From: an uncultured Bacteroidota bacterium
GTDB lineage: Bacteria; Bacteroidota; Bacteroidia; Bacteroidales; Bacteroidaceae
Reading direction: 5' to 3'
Assembly: GCA_947168315.1 (NCBI GenBank)
Contig: CAMVLL010000004.1
Span: forward strand, 1-59,231
Length of the DNA stretch: 59,231 bases
Part shown: positions 25,101-33,120 of the stretch, piece by piece
Numbering within the stretch: the first letter of the stretch is position 1
Layout: the number at the start of each line of letters is the position of its first letter
Program-made: the position numbers and the translations under genes
Notes under the pieces: generated by a model
Told to the model about the DNA's origin: nothing
Database searches by the model: none
What the model saw: only the letters and a program-made list of their open reading frames with translations

Positions 25101-25978
25101 CCATTCTCGTCTTCTTTCCAATAATCACGATTATAAGCATTCAGATGGCCTTCGTAGAAAGCAAACTTTGGCAAAAGTACTGGATTTCCTGTCAATTGAT
25201 AGTAATCTTTCAAGAGTGCACATTCTGTGGTGTCATCAATCATGAAAAAGACATCCAAATAATCGCTTTCGTGCGTGAGGATAACCGTATTTGGATCGGT
25301 AGCTCCGAAATCATATTTCCCTTTCTTGAACGTATTGGCCATGAAACCGTATCCGTTGGTTGTCCAGTAGAAAGGAGTAGGGGAAGATACGCCACCATCG
25401 GTCCAACTATTCTCGTTGACGATGTTGATAATCTTTCCTTTGTGTGAGAAACGTCCGTTCTGCACGCCACCACCATAGAAATATTCTGTAGGATTCGCTT
25501 TCAGGGAAAGTGTGTAATCTCCGTCTTTACCGAACTGAACGGGAGCTTTTTGTTCAACGCTAAAGTTTGCCATGGCATGTTTTGCTTTGAACAAACCACT
25601 TTTCTTGTCGAACGACAGTTCAACACCTTTTGTCTTAACGACAAAGCGGTCAGATTCTTCCTGAATGCTCATATCTTCCACTGCCCGTCTCGGATTTTGA
25701 ACAAGGATATGAGCTTCCGGTTTTGCTTCTGGCTCACGAAGGATGCCACCGTTCGGGTCGAGGAACAAACGGAAGATATAATTACCGTAAAAGTCGACTA
25801 TCATGTGCTGTCCATTCTCAAAAATCACATCTGCTGCGGTAGGATTCAGTCGTGTAACCTTTTTTATAGGTATAGTTGACGCTGGTGTTGCTGCGTTTGC
25901 TGAGAGGCTTATACCTGTCAGCAAGATGAATGCGACAAATAGTTGCGTTATTGTAGCGTGGAGATTGATTGTTCTCAT
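22145..25978 (-). CDS. Multidomain GH31 alpha-xylosidase/glucosidase with FN3, discoidin, dockerin and cohesin-like modules
   Basis: 1,277 residues from the ATG at 25978, which opens a signal peptide ending at SANA; an ATG 33 nt upstream (26011) is possible. Residues below use the longer numbering. GH31 N-domain about 45-280. The TIM barrel (about 280-640) has nucleophile Asp429 in LKTDVAW and acid/base Asp481 in SGDQTGGEW. C-terminal sheets follow. An FN3 domain is at about 890-960 and an F5/8 discoidin-like domain at about 960-1090. A type-I dockerin (about 1095-1155) has two Ca-binding DINxDxxID/NDL-type repeats (PGDINHDNKIDSNDL and RADINRNGLIDAYDI). A final beta domain (about 1165-1288) is cohesin-like. 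Secreted glycan-cleaving enzyme; alpha-xylosidase on xyloglucan is one option. Confidence 0.88.
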   Translation of the reverse strand: MRTINLHATITQLFVAFILLTGISLSANAATPASTIPIKKVTRLNPTAADVIFENGQHMIVDFYGNYIFRLFLDPNGGILREPEAKPEAHILVQNPRRAVEDMSIQEESDRFVVKTKGVELSFDKKSGLFKAKHAMANFSVEQKAPVQFGKDGDYTLSLKANPTEYFYGGGVQNGRFSHKGKIINIVNENSWTDGGVSSPTPFYWTTNGYGFMANTFKKGKYDFGATDPNTVILTHESDYLDVFFMIDDTTECALLKDYYQLTGNPVLLPKFAFYEGHLNAYNRDYWKEDENGILFEDGKRYKESQKDNGGIKESLNGEKDNYQFSARAVIDRYKQHDMPLGWILPNDGYGAGYGQAETLDGNIQNLKELGDYAHKNGVEIGLWTQSDLHPKAGVSALLQRDIVKEIRDAGVRVLKTDVAWVGDGYSFGLNGITDVAELMPYYANNARPFIITVDGWAGTQRYAGVWSGDQTGGEWEYIRFHIPTYIGAGLSGQPNITSDTDGIFGGKNVPVNVREFQWKSFTPMQLNMDGWGSNEKYPHALGEPATSINRMYLKIKSEFLPYTYTYAYEAMTGKPLIRALFLDYPNEYTYGSATRYEYLYGKDFLVAPIYQNTQADEQGNDIRDGIYLPEGEWIDSFSGDLYQGGCIINNFDAPLWKLPLFVRRGAILPMNRVNNHVSEVVESERIIEVYPGPYSKMNVYDDDGVTEEYRNNVAATYTVESEIKGDDAIITIHPTQSTYPGYERNKTTEFVINVSEKPKNVLLYIDGKKVKLTEVTTGKGYYQNDNVFMFDPKPDFNRYSTPGSEFAKVPITMNPQVYVKIQKTDVIESGLKVVVKGYKFERENKLLRQTGSLNVPTGTVTEENTDAYSLTPSWDKIPNADYYEIEFQGMNYTTIRNNFLKFDDLQPETTYQFKLRAVNKDGHSEWNTFTAKTKVNPLEFAIKNIKGEISAKEMEGMEIGHLFDFNEGGDLWHTDYSSKAVPFDMIMDLNSYNTIDKFQYLPRTNAGAGTILKGSISYSMDKKNWTEVGSFEWKKDNETKEFIFQNQPEARYIKMHITEAVRDFGSGRELYVFKKPGTESAIPGDINHDNKIDSNDLMGYMNYNGLRKGDKDYEGYISRADINRNGLIDAYDISSVGIYLEDGISHAKIEPVQGKLEMSTSKKRYAKDETIEVVVKGFEMKSVNAFSFAIPYDAHKYEYIGTEAKGTKEMENLTNDRLHSNGTKELFPTYVNIGFKPALEGDEELIILRFKAKQALDFDLKMQDCILVDKDLRTVE

Positions 25979-26028
25979 ATGATTTCTTGGTTTAAGATTA
26001 TTTATCATCAATGTTTCATGCGTTGTTG

Positions 26029-26036
26029 CAAAGATA
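26029..26036 (-). promoter_or_regulatory. -7 box of the GH31 promoter
   Basis: TATCTTTG on the minus strand. An inverted repeat AATTGT-TTT-ACAATT lies just upstream at 26055-26069, near the -33 region. Confidence 0.55.
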
Positions 26037-26130
26037 ATGAAACGATCAAGAAAGAATTGTTTTACAATTTGGTTTTTAGATTCTTTATGCCCTTGGAAAG
26101 ATTATTGCATTAATCAAACAAACTAATCTT

Positions 26131-26215
26131 GTCACCAATGTGACAAAGGCTTTCCACTAATGTGACAAAGGCTTTCCACTAATGTGACAAAAGCTTTCCA
26201 CTAATGTGACAAGCC
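26131..26215. repeat. Modular 22 bp tandem repeat cluster A
   Basis: About 3.5 copies of a 22 bp unit built from 7 bp boxes and 4 bp spacers: GTGACAA + AGGC + TTTCCAC + TAAT. The cluster opens with TTGTCAC-CAAT-GTGACAA, a palindrome, and ends in GTGACAAGCC. It lies between the stop of the DUF3828-like gene and the GH31 promoter. The same boxes recur at 38.9 kb. Confidence 0.85.
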
Positions 26216-26225
26216 TAAATTTCAA

Positions 26226-26720
26226 TCATTCTTCCTTCAAGAATTCTATCATTTCATTTTTCACGCTGAAATCTTCGCGGATGAAATCATCGATTCGCCA
26301 TTCATTTTTCTCCTTTACCAGGATCAGTTGATTAGCGCTATCCGTTCCAAAGTCGTTGATAACGATATTTGCCTTAGCATGTTTATTATCCAGAATTTCG
26401 ATGGATTCGATGCGCATAGTCGGTTTATCTGCGTCTTGTGCATTGGTCCACACATCGTAATCCAAACAAATATATCCCGAATTGGCTTCCTCCTCTGCAG
26501 TTTGGTTCCACAAATTCTTAAACTCTTCTGTGCAATAGAGGGCGATAAGGTCTTTTTCTGGTACTTCTTCATCCTCATCTGGAATGATATTTGTCAAAGC
26601 ATCGGCATAGATAGCTGTCAGACGATTGGTAATCTCCTGTTTAATGTCATTAGAGGATTTGCATCCCATTGTAAAGAAAGAAAGGATGGCAGTGATTAAG
26701 AGTATAATTCTTGTTCTCAT
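26226..26720 (-). CDS. DUF3828-like lipoprotein
   Basis: 164 residues with lipoprotein signal MRTRIILLITAILSFFTMGC. The mature part looks like DUF3828: LYCTEEFKNLWNQTAEEEANSG, then CLDYDVWTNAQDADKPTMRIESIEILDNKHAKANIVIND and a last VKEKNEWRIDDFIREDFS. Families with this fold are predicted envelope lipoproteins related to NTF2-like pockets. Role unknown. It lies 12 bp downstream of the AlaX-like gene and may be co-transcribed. Confidence 0.75.
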   Translation of the reverse strand: MRTRIILLITAILSFFTMGCKSSNDIKQEITNRLTAIYADALTNIIPDEDEEVPEKDLIALYCTEEFKNLWNQTAEEEANSGYICLDYDVWTNAQDADKPTMRIESIEILDNKHAKANIVINDFGTDSANQLILVKEKNEWRIDDFIREDFSVKNEMIEFLKEE

Positions 26721-26732
26721 ATTAATAGATTG

Positions 26733-27200
26733 TTATTGGTTTTTAAGTAGTTTAAAGCGTATACGAAGGATTCCGTTCTCGTAGCTATGACTGATGATCT
26801 TGAACGTACCGATTTCGGAAGTATTCTCTACATGTTGACCGATACAAAGACATTCATCGAAGTCGCCCACTCGTACAACACGGACTGTTTCTGAAGCATT
26901 TTCGGGAAGTCGTTCCATTTCGAACCGTCCAACGGCTTCTTCTTGTGTGATAAACTCCATGGTTACAGGAAGATTCCGTTGGATTACTTCGTTTACGTAA
27001 TCTTCGATTTGCTGGATTTGAGCATCCGTTGGACATTCCTTCAAGGCAAAGTCCATTTTGCTTTTCTTTTTCTCGATATGAGCCTCGACAGAGCGTCCAC
27101 AATCGAACAAATTGATCATCGTTCTGTTTACGATATGTTCTGTTGTGTGCATTGGACGAAATTCTTCCTTATGATGCTCGTTTAAAATGGGTTGTTCCAT
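26733..27200 (-). CDS. AlaX-like aminoacyl-tRNA editing protein
   Basis: 155-residue stand-alone second-additional-domain protein. Zinc/editing-site motifs are HTTEH (18-22) and CIGQH (119-123), the HxxxH...CxxxH set of AlaX and of the alanyl- and threonyl-tRNA synthetase editing domains. It probably hydrolyses mischarged Ser-tRNA-Ala or a related error. Cytoplasmic. The short length resembles AlaX-S. The exact tRNA substrate is not visible. Confidence 0.85.
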   Translation of the reverse strand: MEQPILNEHHKEEFRPMHTTEHIVNRTMINLFDCGRSVEAHIEKKKSKMDFALKECPTDAQIQQIEDYVNEVIQRNLPVTMEFITQEEAVGRFEMERLPENASETVRVVRVGDFDECLCIGQHVENTSEIGTFKIISHSYENGILRIRFKLLKNQ

Positions 27201-27238
27201 AAAAATTTTGTTGTCATCGTTACGTTATCGTTCTCGTT

Positions 27239-27580
27239 TTATCCAAGTCTTGCTTCTCTGAGAGGTCGTTCCCAAAAGATTTTCCCATTGATGGACGCAG
27301 CCAATTGGTCGGCTTCTTGACGAAAAGTTTCCAGTAAAGCTGTTTCCTTTTTCTTTGACCGACGACCGGGAGCAGAATAGACTTCCTTGCTGACGTATGC
27401 ATCGTAAGATACGGCAAAATCATCGGGCTCATCATGTGGGAAGAAGGACACTGCCACTTCGTATTTGATAGATTTGTTTTCGGAATCCGAAATTAATCGG
27501 ACTAATGCGGCATGCCGGTCTCGACCGTTGAAGCAACATTCAGCTTCGAAGTATTGTTCGTATACGTTAATAGTAGCCAT
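27239..27580 (-). CDS. Conserved Bacteroidales protein of unknown function
   Basis: 113 residues from the ATG at 27580; an upstream in-frame ATG (27613) adds eleven residues with no signal. It is soluble, acidic in the N-half (FEAECCFNGRDRHAALVRLISDSENKSIKYEVAVSFF) and basic in the middle (GRRSKKKE). No known domain recognised. It lies 38 bp upstream of the AlaX-like gene on the same strand. Confidence 0.65.
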   Translation of the reverse strand: MATINVYEQYFEAECCFNGRDRHAALVRLISDSENKSIKYEVAVSFFPHDEPDDFAVSYDAYVSKEVYSAPGRRSKKKETALLETFRQEADQLAASINGKIFWERPLREARLG

Positions 27581-27649
27581 AATAGACGGATTATAAACAA
27601 ACAAAGGGCTCATTAAAAGCCCTTCATTTGTTATGTTAGTAATGCAACT

Positions 27650-28201
27650 TTAAAAAGCAGCAATCAGTTCTTCATTTGAGTAAGCGTCAGCACCGTAGCA
27701 AGTCTTGAGATATGCCAAACCAGCTTTGTAGTCTTCCTCAGTGAAAGAATCTGTAGCTTCTTTTGCAACAACAACATCATATCCTAAGCAGAAAGCATCA
27801 GCCGATGTGTGACGAACACACATATGTGCATGCAAACCAGTCATAACAACGGTCTTTACCCCCAATTCTTTCAAAAGGATATCCAAATCAGTCTGGAAGA
27901 AACCACTATAACGACGTTTTGGAACTACAAAGTCCTTGTCACAGAGCTTAAGTTCAGGAATAACTTCAGCACCTTTCGTTCCAGCAATGGCGTGGTCTCC
28001 CCAAATGATAAGTTCACGGTCAATGCCAGGAAGGTGAGCGTCATTACAGAAGATGACAGGAACACCAGCTGCACGAGCAGCGTCCAATAATTGAGCTGTA
28101 GCAGGGACAATTGCTCTACCACGATCACAACCAAGTGCACCAGTTACAAAGTCATTGAGCATGTCAACAACAAGGATTGCAGGTTTTTCTAATTTTTTCA
28201 T
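27650..28201 (-). CDS. Isochorismatase-family cysteine hydrolase
   Basis: 183 residues. The catalytic triad of the family is visible as Asp13 (VVDMLNDF), Lys95 (VVPKRRYSGF) and Cys128 (GLHAHMCVRHT). A zinc-site pattern (DAHLPGIDREL) like that of nicotinamidases is present (His56). It could hydrolyse nicotinamide or another small amide or ether. Cytoplasmic. The exact substrate is unknown. Confidence 0.87.
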   Translation of the reverse strand: MKKLEKPAILVVDMLNDFVTGALGCDRGRAIVPATAQLLDAARAAGVPVIFCNDAHLPGIDRELIIWGDHAIAGTKGAEVIPELKLCDKDFVVPKRRYSGFFQTDLDILLKELGVKTVVMTGLHAHMCVRHTSADAFCLGYDVVVAKEATDSFTEEDYKAGLAYLKTCYGADAYSNEELIAAF

Positions 28202-28322
28202 TTCTTTTTCTTTTAATAAAACGTTTGTCTATCAAAATTGACGGCGTAAAAATACGCTTTATTCAGTATTTATGGAACAATTGTCTTCTTTTTTATATTT
28301 TTTTAATGATGAGTGCCTTTTT

Positions 28323-29006
28323 TCACCTTTTCAATGTTCGCAAATAGATTTTTTGTTCATCTGTAATGCGAAAACTTTCAACAGCTTTTTGAATTGTTTT
28401 ACGATGTGTCCAAGCGTCAAGTTCCTTGTTTTCCAGATATGGAATCGTAGCATCATATTGTTTTGCCAATGCTGTCGCAAAATACCATGCAATCATCATG
28501 CGAATATAGAACTCTTCACTTCGGATGGTGGCAACCCATTCCAGATATTTCGGTTCAAACGCATCGTCTAAGTAATAACGCATAAGCATGCCAATAGCAA
28601 AACGTACCGTATAAGGATGTGATGAGTCTAGCCATCTTCGGATATTGTCTAATAATTCGGTGGTATGCTTTTTCAGTACGGTAGGTGATAGTTGATCGCA
28701 CGTCGCCCAATTGTCGATATACGGAAGGAAACGTTCCAACTCGGTCATACACAGCTCGTAATTTCTCATCCCGGCAACGATGAATGCATGAAGTTGGTTC
28801 TCTTCGAAGAATGAATGTGGTAAGGTGTGCAGGAATTCACCTATATTCTCTTCTTTAGCAAGTTGTTTTGCCAACGAACGGAGTAAGGGAGTCCGTACGC
28901 CAATAACAGTTTCAGGAGAGATGGTGGGTATCAGTTTACGTTGAAAAACTGCATATGCCTCATCTTTTTGAGCAAATAGTTGGTCTTGAATGGGAGTTGC
29001 AAGCAT
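28323..29006 (-). CDS. AlkD-like DNA alkylation repair protein
   Basis: 227 residues of all-alpha HEAT-like repeats typical of the DNA alkylation repair family. Recognisable parts are GVRTPLLRSLAKQLAKEE, then ENQLHAFIVAGM, NWATCDQLSP, RWLDSSHPYTVRFAIGMLMRYYLDD and a terminal ALAKQYDATIPYLENKELDAWTHRKTIQKAVESFRI. It is expected to flip or hydrolyse alkylated bases. A TATCTTTG promoter box lies at 29036-29029 on its strand, 23 bp from the ATG. Confidence 0.88.
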   Translation of the reverse strand: MLATPIQDQLFAQKDEAYAVFQRKLIPTISPETVIGVRTPLLRSLAKQLAKEENIGEFLHTLPHSFFEENQLHAFIVAGMRNYELCMTELERFLPYIDNWATCDQLSPTVLKKHTTELLDNIRRWLDSSHPYTVRFAIGMLMRYYLDDAFEPKYLEWVATIRSEEFYIRMMIAWYFATALAKQYDATIPYLENKELDAWTHRKTIQKAVESFRITDEQKIYLRTLKR

Positions 29007-29099
29007 AGATTCCTATTTTATTTCATTACAAAGATAGGGAAAGCCGTCAAAGTAGTAAAGATATAAATGTTTTTTTAGGCGTTCAATAAATATTTATGC

Positions 29100-29107
29100 T
29101 ATCTTTG
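29100..29107 (+). promoter_or_regulatory. -7 box of the GH3 promoter
   Basis: TATCTTTG, 32 bp before the ATG at 29140, with a weak TTAG 21 bp upstream. Confidence 0.55.
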
Positions 29108-29139
29108 CTCTACAAGTAAAACATTTAATTCAGAACTAT

Positions 29140-31356
29140 ATGAAAAGAATAGGTATCATTGCGTTGTTTTGCGGAGTCTGTGCAGTGGCATCAGCCCAAA
29201 ACACACCTGCTGAGTCGTATCCGTTCCGTGATTCAAACCTTCCCGTGGAGGTGCGTGTAAAGGATTTGATATCCAGATTAACGTTGCAGGAAAAAGTAGA
29301 GATGATGAAACATGAGTCGAAAGCTGTTCCTCGTTTGGGTATTCCCGCTTATAACTGGTGGAACGAGGCTTTGCACGGAGTGGCTCGTACGCAAGAAAAG
29401 GTGACTTCGTTTCCACAAGCCATTGGTATGGCGGCGACATTTGATACAGAAGCCTTACAAAAGATGGGTGACATCACTTCTACAGAGGGTAGAGCCTTGT
29501 TTAATGAGGCACTGAAAGAAGGAAAAGATTTCCGGCAATACTACGGTCTGACTTATTGGACACCGAATATTAATATTTTCCGTGACCCACGTTGGGGTAG
29601 AGGTCAGGAAACTTATGGCGAAGATCCTTATCTGACAGCAAAAATGGGTGCAGCCATTGTTCGTGGACTTGAAGGAGATGATCCATTCTACCTAAAAGCT
29701 GTTGCTTGTGCTAAGCATTATGCTGTACATAGCGGTCCAGAGAGTACACGTCACGTGTATGATGCACGTCCTTCATACTTTGATCTTTGGGATACATACT
29801 TGCCAGCATTCCGAGAGTTGATTACAAAGGCACATGTTCACGGAGTGATGTGTGCTTATAATCGTTATAACGGTGCTCCTTGCTGTGGAAGTGATCCTTT
29901 AATGGTGGATATTCTTCGTAATCAATGGCAATTCAACGGATATGTAACCTCCGATTGTTGGGCAGTTACAGATTTCGCCAATCATCATCGTACTCATGCC
30001 AATAATACTGAAGCAGTGAGCGACGCTTTGCTTGCTGGTACCGACCTGGAGTGCGGAAATCTCTATCAGCTATTGTATGAAGGCGTTCAGAAAGGACTGG
30101 TTACGGAACGTGAAATCAATGTTTCGTTGACACGATTGTTTACCATCCTCTTTAAAATTGGTATGTTCGATCCTCAGGATAAAGTTCCTTATTCATCTAT
30201 TGGCCGGGAAGTCTTGGAGTGTGACGCTCATAAGCAACATGCATTAAAGATGGCTCGTGAATCTATGGTGTTACTGAAGAACAATAAGAACATTCTTCCA
30301 TTAAATCCTTCAAAGATCAAACGTATTGCTTTGATTGGTCCGAACGCGGATGACGGTATGACTTTGCTGGGCAACTATTTTGGAATGCCATCAGAGGTTA
30401 TTACTCCTTATAAGAGTCTGCAAAAGCGTTTTGGAAATAAAGTTAAGATTGATTATTTCAAGGGCACCGATGTGGTGACTCCGTTGAAAGATGGTCCATC
30501 ATTCGCTCAAATTGCTTCTCAGGCAGGAAAAGCTGATGTAATCATCTTCGTTGGCGGTATAAATTCTCATTATGAGGGTGAGGAAGGTGATGCTAATCAA
30601 GTGTTTGATGGATTTTATCGTGGTGATCGAACCAGTATTAAGTTGCCATCCGTACAAACGGAGTTACTGAAAGTGTTGAAAAGAACAGGTAAACCTCTCA
30701 TCTTAGTGAATATGTCGGGTTCTGTGATGAGTTTTGAATGGGAGAGCCAGAATTTAGACGCTATCCTTCAGGCATGGTATGGTGGACAAGCCGGTGGAGA
30801 CGCCATTATGGATGTTATTTTCGGTGATTATAATCCAGGTGGACGTATGCCATTGTCTACTTATATGAGTGATAAGGATCTGCCTCCGTTCGAGGATTAT
30901 ACAATGTACAACCGTACATACCGATATTTCAAGGGTGATGTGCGTTATCCGTTCGGTTTTGGATTAAGTTATACGACTTTTGCTTATTCTGACTTGACGT
31001 TCAAATCAGCAGTTCAGACAGGACAGAATGTAGAAGTTTCATTTAAGGTGAAGAATACAGGTAAGAAAGATGGTGACGAGGTGGCTCAGTTGTACATTAC
31101 TCATCCACAGGATATGAATAATCGAATTCCTCTTTGTTCGTTGTAGGGGTTTATACGCATTCATCTGCGAGCTGGTGATGTGCAGACCGTTATCTTCATT
31201 TTGACGCATGCGGAATTGGCTTTGACAGAACAGAGCGGAGACTTGATGGAAAAGAAAGGTACGATGGAAATCTTTGTAGGCGGTGGGCAACCGAAGTATG
31301 CAAAGGGCGTTTCCTCAACATTAAGCGTATCGGGTGAACCTTATCAAGTATTCTAA
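29140..31356 (+). pseudogene. GH3 beta-xylosidase/glucosidase interrupted by an in-frame amber codon
   Basis: The first frame (29140-31146) gives 668 residues with a signal peptide (ending ASAQ), the GH3 N-domain with nucleophile Asp272 in GYVTSDCWAV, the GH3 C-domain (from about 370), and most of the fibronectin-III-like domain. Codon 669 is TAG (31144-31146). Reading on in the same frame gives 69 further codons to TAA at 31354, with family-typical text (GFIRIHLRAGDVQTV, then MEIFVGGGQPKYAKG). The intact protein would be 738 residues. No indel is needed, so one base change from AAG or CAG explains it. The enzyme would lack its last FN3 strands and may be inactive or unstable. A sequencing error is possible. 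Confidence 0.85.
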
Positions 31357-31367
31357 ATAACATTAAT

Positions 31368-32408
31368 ATGAAAAAACAACTTTTATTTCTGATGTCATTT
31401 TTGACATTGGTGTTGAGCGGTTGCGCTCAAGATCCTAAACCTATCGAGTTTGTGCGTGAATTGCCACAACAAGCATTCCCTGAAACGATTGCTGCTGGTA
31501 ATTATAGTGGTATAACGCATATAAAAGGGAACCAGTATGCTATCGCAAATGATAAAAGTCCACAATCAGGTTTCTACTTTTTCTATATCGATATTGATAG
31601 TATTAGTGGGGAAATTACCAATGTTCGGATGGATTCCTTGTTGACTAACGGACAGCCTAACCGTGATGAGGAGGCAATTGCGTACGTTCCTTCATCAAAC
31701 ACGTTATTTGTGGCAGGAGAATATGATCACCGGATTGTAGAATATAACTTGGACGGTTCGCTGACAGGGCGGGAACTAAACATTCCTGAGATTTACAAGT
31801 CGGCACGAAAGAATTTGAGTTTTGAAGCGTTGGCATATAATGCAAAAACGAAGACATTCTGGACCTGTTCAGAGGGACCTTTACCTTGTGATGGGGAAAT
31901 AGCAACTTCATCGAACCTAGTTCAGAATAAGATTCGTATTCAAAGTTTCAACAAAGATTTGCAACCCGATAAGCAATATGCCTATCTGATGGATGTACCT
32001 GTCGCTCGTGATACGGTAACGACTAATTCCCAGACAGGCTTGAGCTCGATAATTGCTTTGGATGATGGCCGTTTGTTAGTCTTAGAACGTGAACTCTTTT
32101 TCGTAAAGGAGTACTTTGGAAGTTATTTTAACGAAAAAATCTTCGTTGTGAACCCTAAGAAAGGCAAACCAATCACATCCGAAACTCAATTATCCGATGT
32201 TTCTCCTTATTTAGAGAAAGAACTCCTCTTTGAATGGCGAACAGATGTCAGTGTTTTATCGTATGAACTGGCAAATTACGAAGCAATGTGCCTTGGACCA
32301 CGATTAGCGAATGGCGATCAGACCATTTTGATGGTTTGTGATTCGCAGAACCAATATCTTGGACTGTTGAAAGATTGGTTTAAGGTGTTGATTGTTCGTG
32401 GAATATGA
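31368..32408 (+). CDS. Phytase-like esterase lipoprotein
   Basis: 346 residues with lipoprotein signal MKKQLLFLMSFLTLVLSGC. The mature part has the esterase-like/phytase beta-propeller pattern: NYSGITHIKGNQYAIANDK, then RDEEAIAYVPSSNTLFVAGEYDHRIVEYNLDG, SFEALAYNAKTKTFWTCSEGP, GLSSIIALDDGRLLVLERE and NYEAMCLGPRLANGDQTILMVCDSQN. Probably lipid-anchored outside the cytoplasm and able to release phosphate or ester groups. It starts 11 bp after the GH3 frame ends and is probably co-transcribed, so the amber codon could have polar effects. Confidence 0.82.
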   Translation: MKKQLLFLMSFLTLVLSGCAQDPKPIEFVRELPQQAFPETIAAGNYSGITHIKGNQYAIANDKSPQSGFYFFYIDIDSISGEITNVRMDSLLTNGQPNRDEEAIAYVPSSNTLFVAGEYDHRIVEYNLDGSLTGRELNIPEIYKSARKNLSFEALAYNAKTKTFWTCSEGPLPCDGEIATSSNLVQNKIRIQSFNKDLQPDKQYAYLMDVPVARDTVTTNSQTGLSSIIALDDGRLLVLERELFFVKEYFGSYFNEKIFVVNPKKGKPITSETQLSDVSPYLEKELLFEWRTDVSVLSYELANYEAMCLGPRLANGDQTILMVCDSQNQYLGLLKDWFKVLIVRGI

Positions 32409-32434
32409 TATCGATACAATGATTTAATAAAGGA

Positions 32435-32464
32435 AGACGGGGCAGTCATTTGACTGCCCCGTCT
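32435..32464. terminator. Terminator between the phytase-like gene and hsp20
   Basis: A 14 bp stem: AGACGGGGCAGTCA (32435-32448) with TGACTGCCCCGTCT (32451-32464), loop TT. The T tract on the plus strand is short (CATTTT). Confidence 0.8.
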
Positions 32465-32487
32465 CATTTTGGTTACAAAACAAACAA

Positions 32488-32928
32488 TTATTTAATTTCA
32501 ATCATACGGGTTGTCTTAACCTTCTCTTCCGGAGTTAGTTTCGGAAGGACAATGTTCAGAACTCCATGTTCTACGGAAGCGTTGATCTTGTCTTTGTTGA
32601 CATTATCTGGTAAGAGCAGTGTCTGTTGGAACTTAGCGTATGAGAATTCACAGCGCAAGTAACGACCATGATGCTTCTTATCCTCTTCCTTGTTCTCTTG
32701 TTTCTTTTCCATCGAGATAACCAAATTGTTATCCTCATCCAAATGGATGTTGAAATCATCCTTTGTCATACCAGGAGCGGCAATCTCAACCTTGTAATCG
32801 TTCTCATTTTCAATAACGTTCATGGCTGGAGCCGTAGCTTTTGATCTTACCATCCAATTGTTATCAAAGAAATCATCAAAGAATGTTGGTAACCAATTCT
32901 CATTAAATCTTCTACTAGGTGTCATCAT
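32488..32928 (-). CDS. Hsp20/alpha-crystallin small heat-shock protein
   Basis: ATP-independent holdase, 146 residues, in the cytoplasm. The alpha-crystallin domain (about 35-135) includes NVIENENDYKVEIAAPGMTKDDFNIHLDEDNNLVISMEKK and ends with GVLNIVLPKL; the C-terminal IEIK extension is short. The start may be Met1 or Met2. A GCACTA-ACTA-TAGTGC inverted repeat at 32986-33001 lies upstream of the start and may be regulatory. It is not the CIRCE element. Confidence 0.93.
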   Translation of the reverse strand: MMTPSRRFNENWLPTFFDDFFDNNWMVRSKATAPAMNVIENENDYKVEIAAPGMTKDDFNIHLDEDNNLVISMEKKQENKEEDKKHHGRYLRCEFSYAKFQQTLLLPDNVNKDKINASVEHGVLNIVLPKLTPEEKVKTTRMIEIK

Positions 32929-32985
32929 AATTTTATCCTCCTGTTTTAAAGCATTATCTATTTATTACTTTTTTAATTTCAATTC

Positions 32986-33001
32986 GCACTAACTATAGTG
33001 C
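32986..33001. promoter_or_regulatory. Inverted repeat upstream of hsp20
   Basis: GCACTA (32986-32991) and TAGTGC (32996-33001) with a 4 bp spacer. A TTTG on the minus strand lies immediately beside it. Candidate operator only. Confidence 0.35.
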
Positions 33002-33120
33002 AAACGGCATACCACTCTCAAAAAGTAAGTTTTATAAGATAAAAAGGAGAAGAGCTGTCTTTCTTTGTGACAGAATGTAAGTTTTTACTGACGAATTGGC
33101 TGAAAAATATGAATTGTTTA

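Noticed and set aside
26131-26215. The repeat cluster as a CRISPR array
   Set aside because: Spacers are only 4 bp, there are fewer than five units, and no cas genes are present in the window.
29140-31356. Amber codon as evidence of stop-codon reassignment
   Set aside because: Neighbouring genes (ending at 6501 and 17710) use TAG as their real stop.
32986-33001. Inverted repeat before hsp20 as a CIRCE element
   Set aside because: CIRCE is TTAGCACTC-N9-GAGTGCTAA; this is GCACTA-N4-TAGTGC and does not match.
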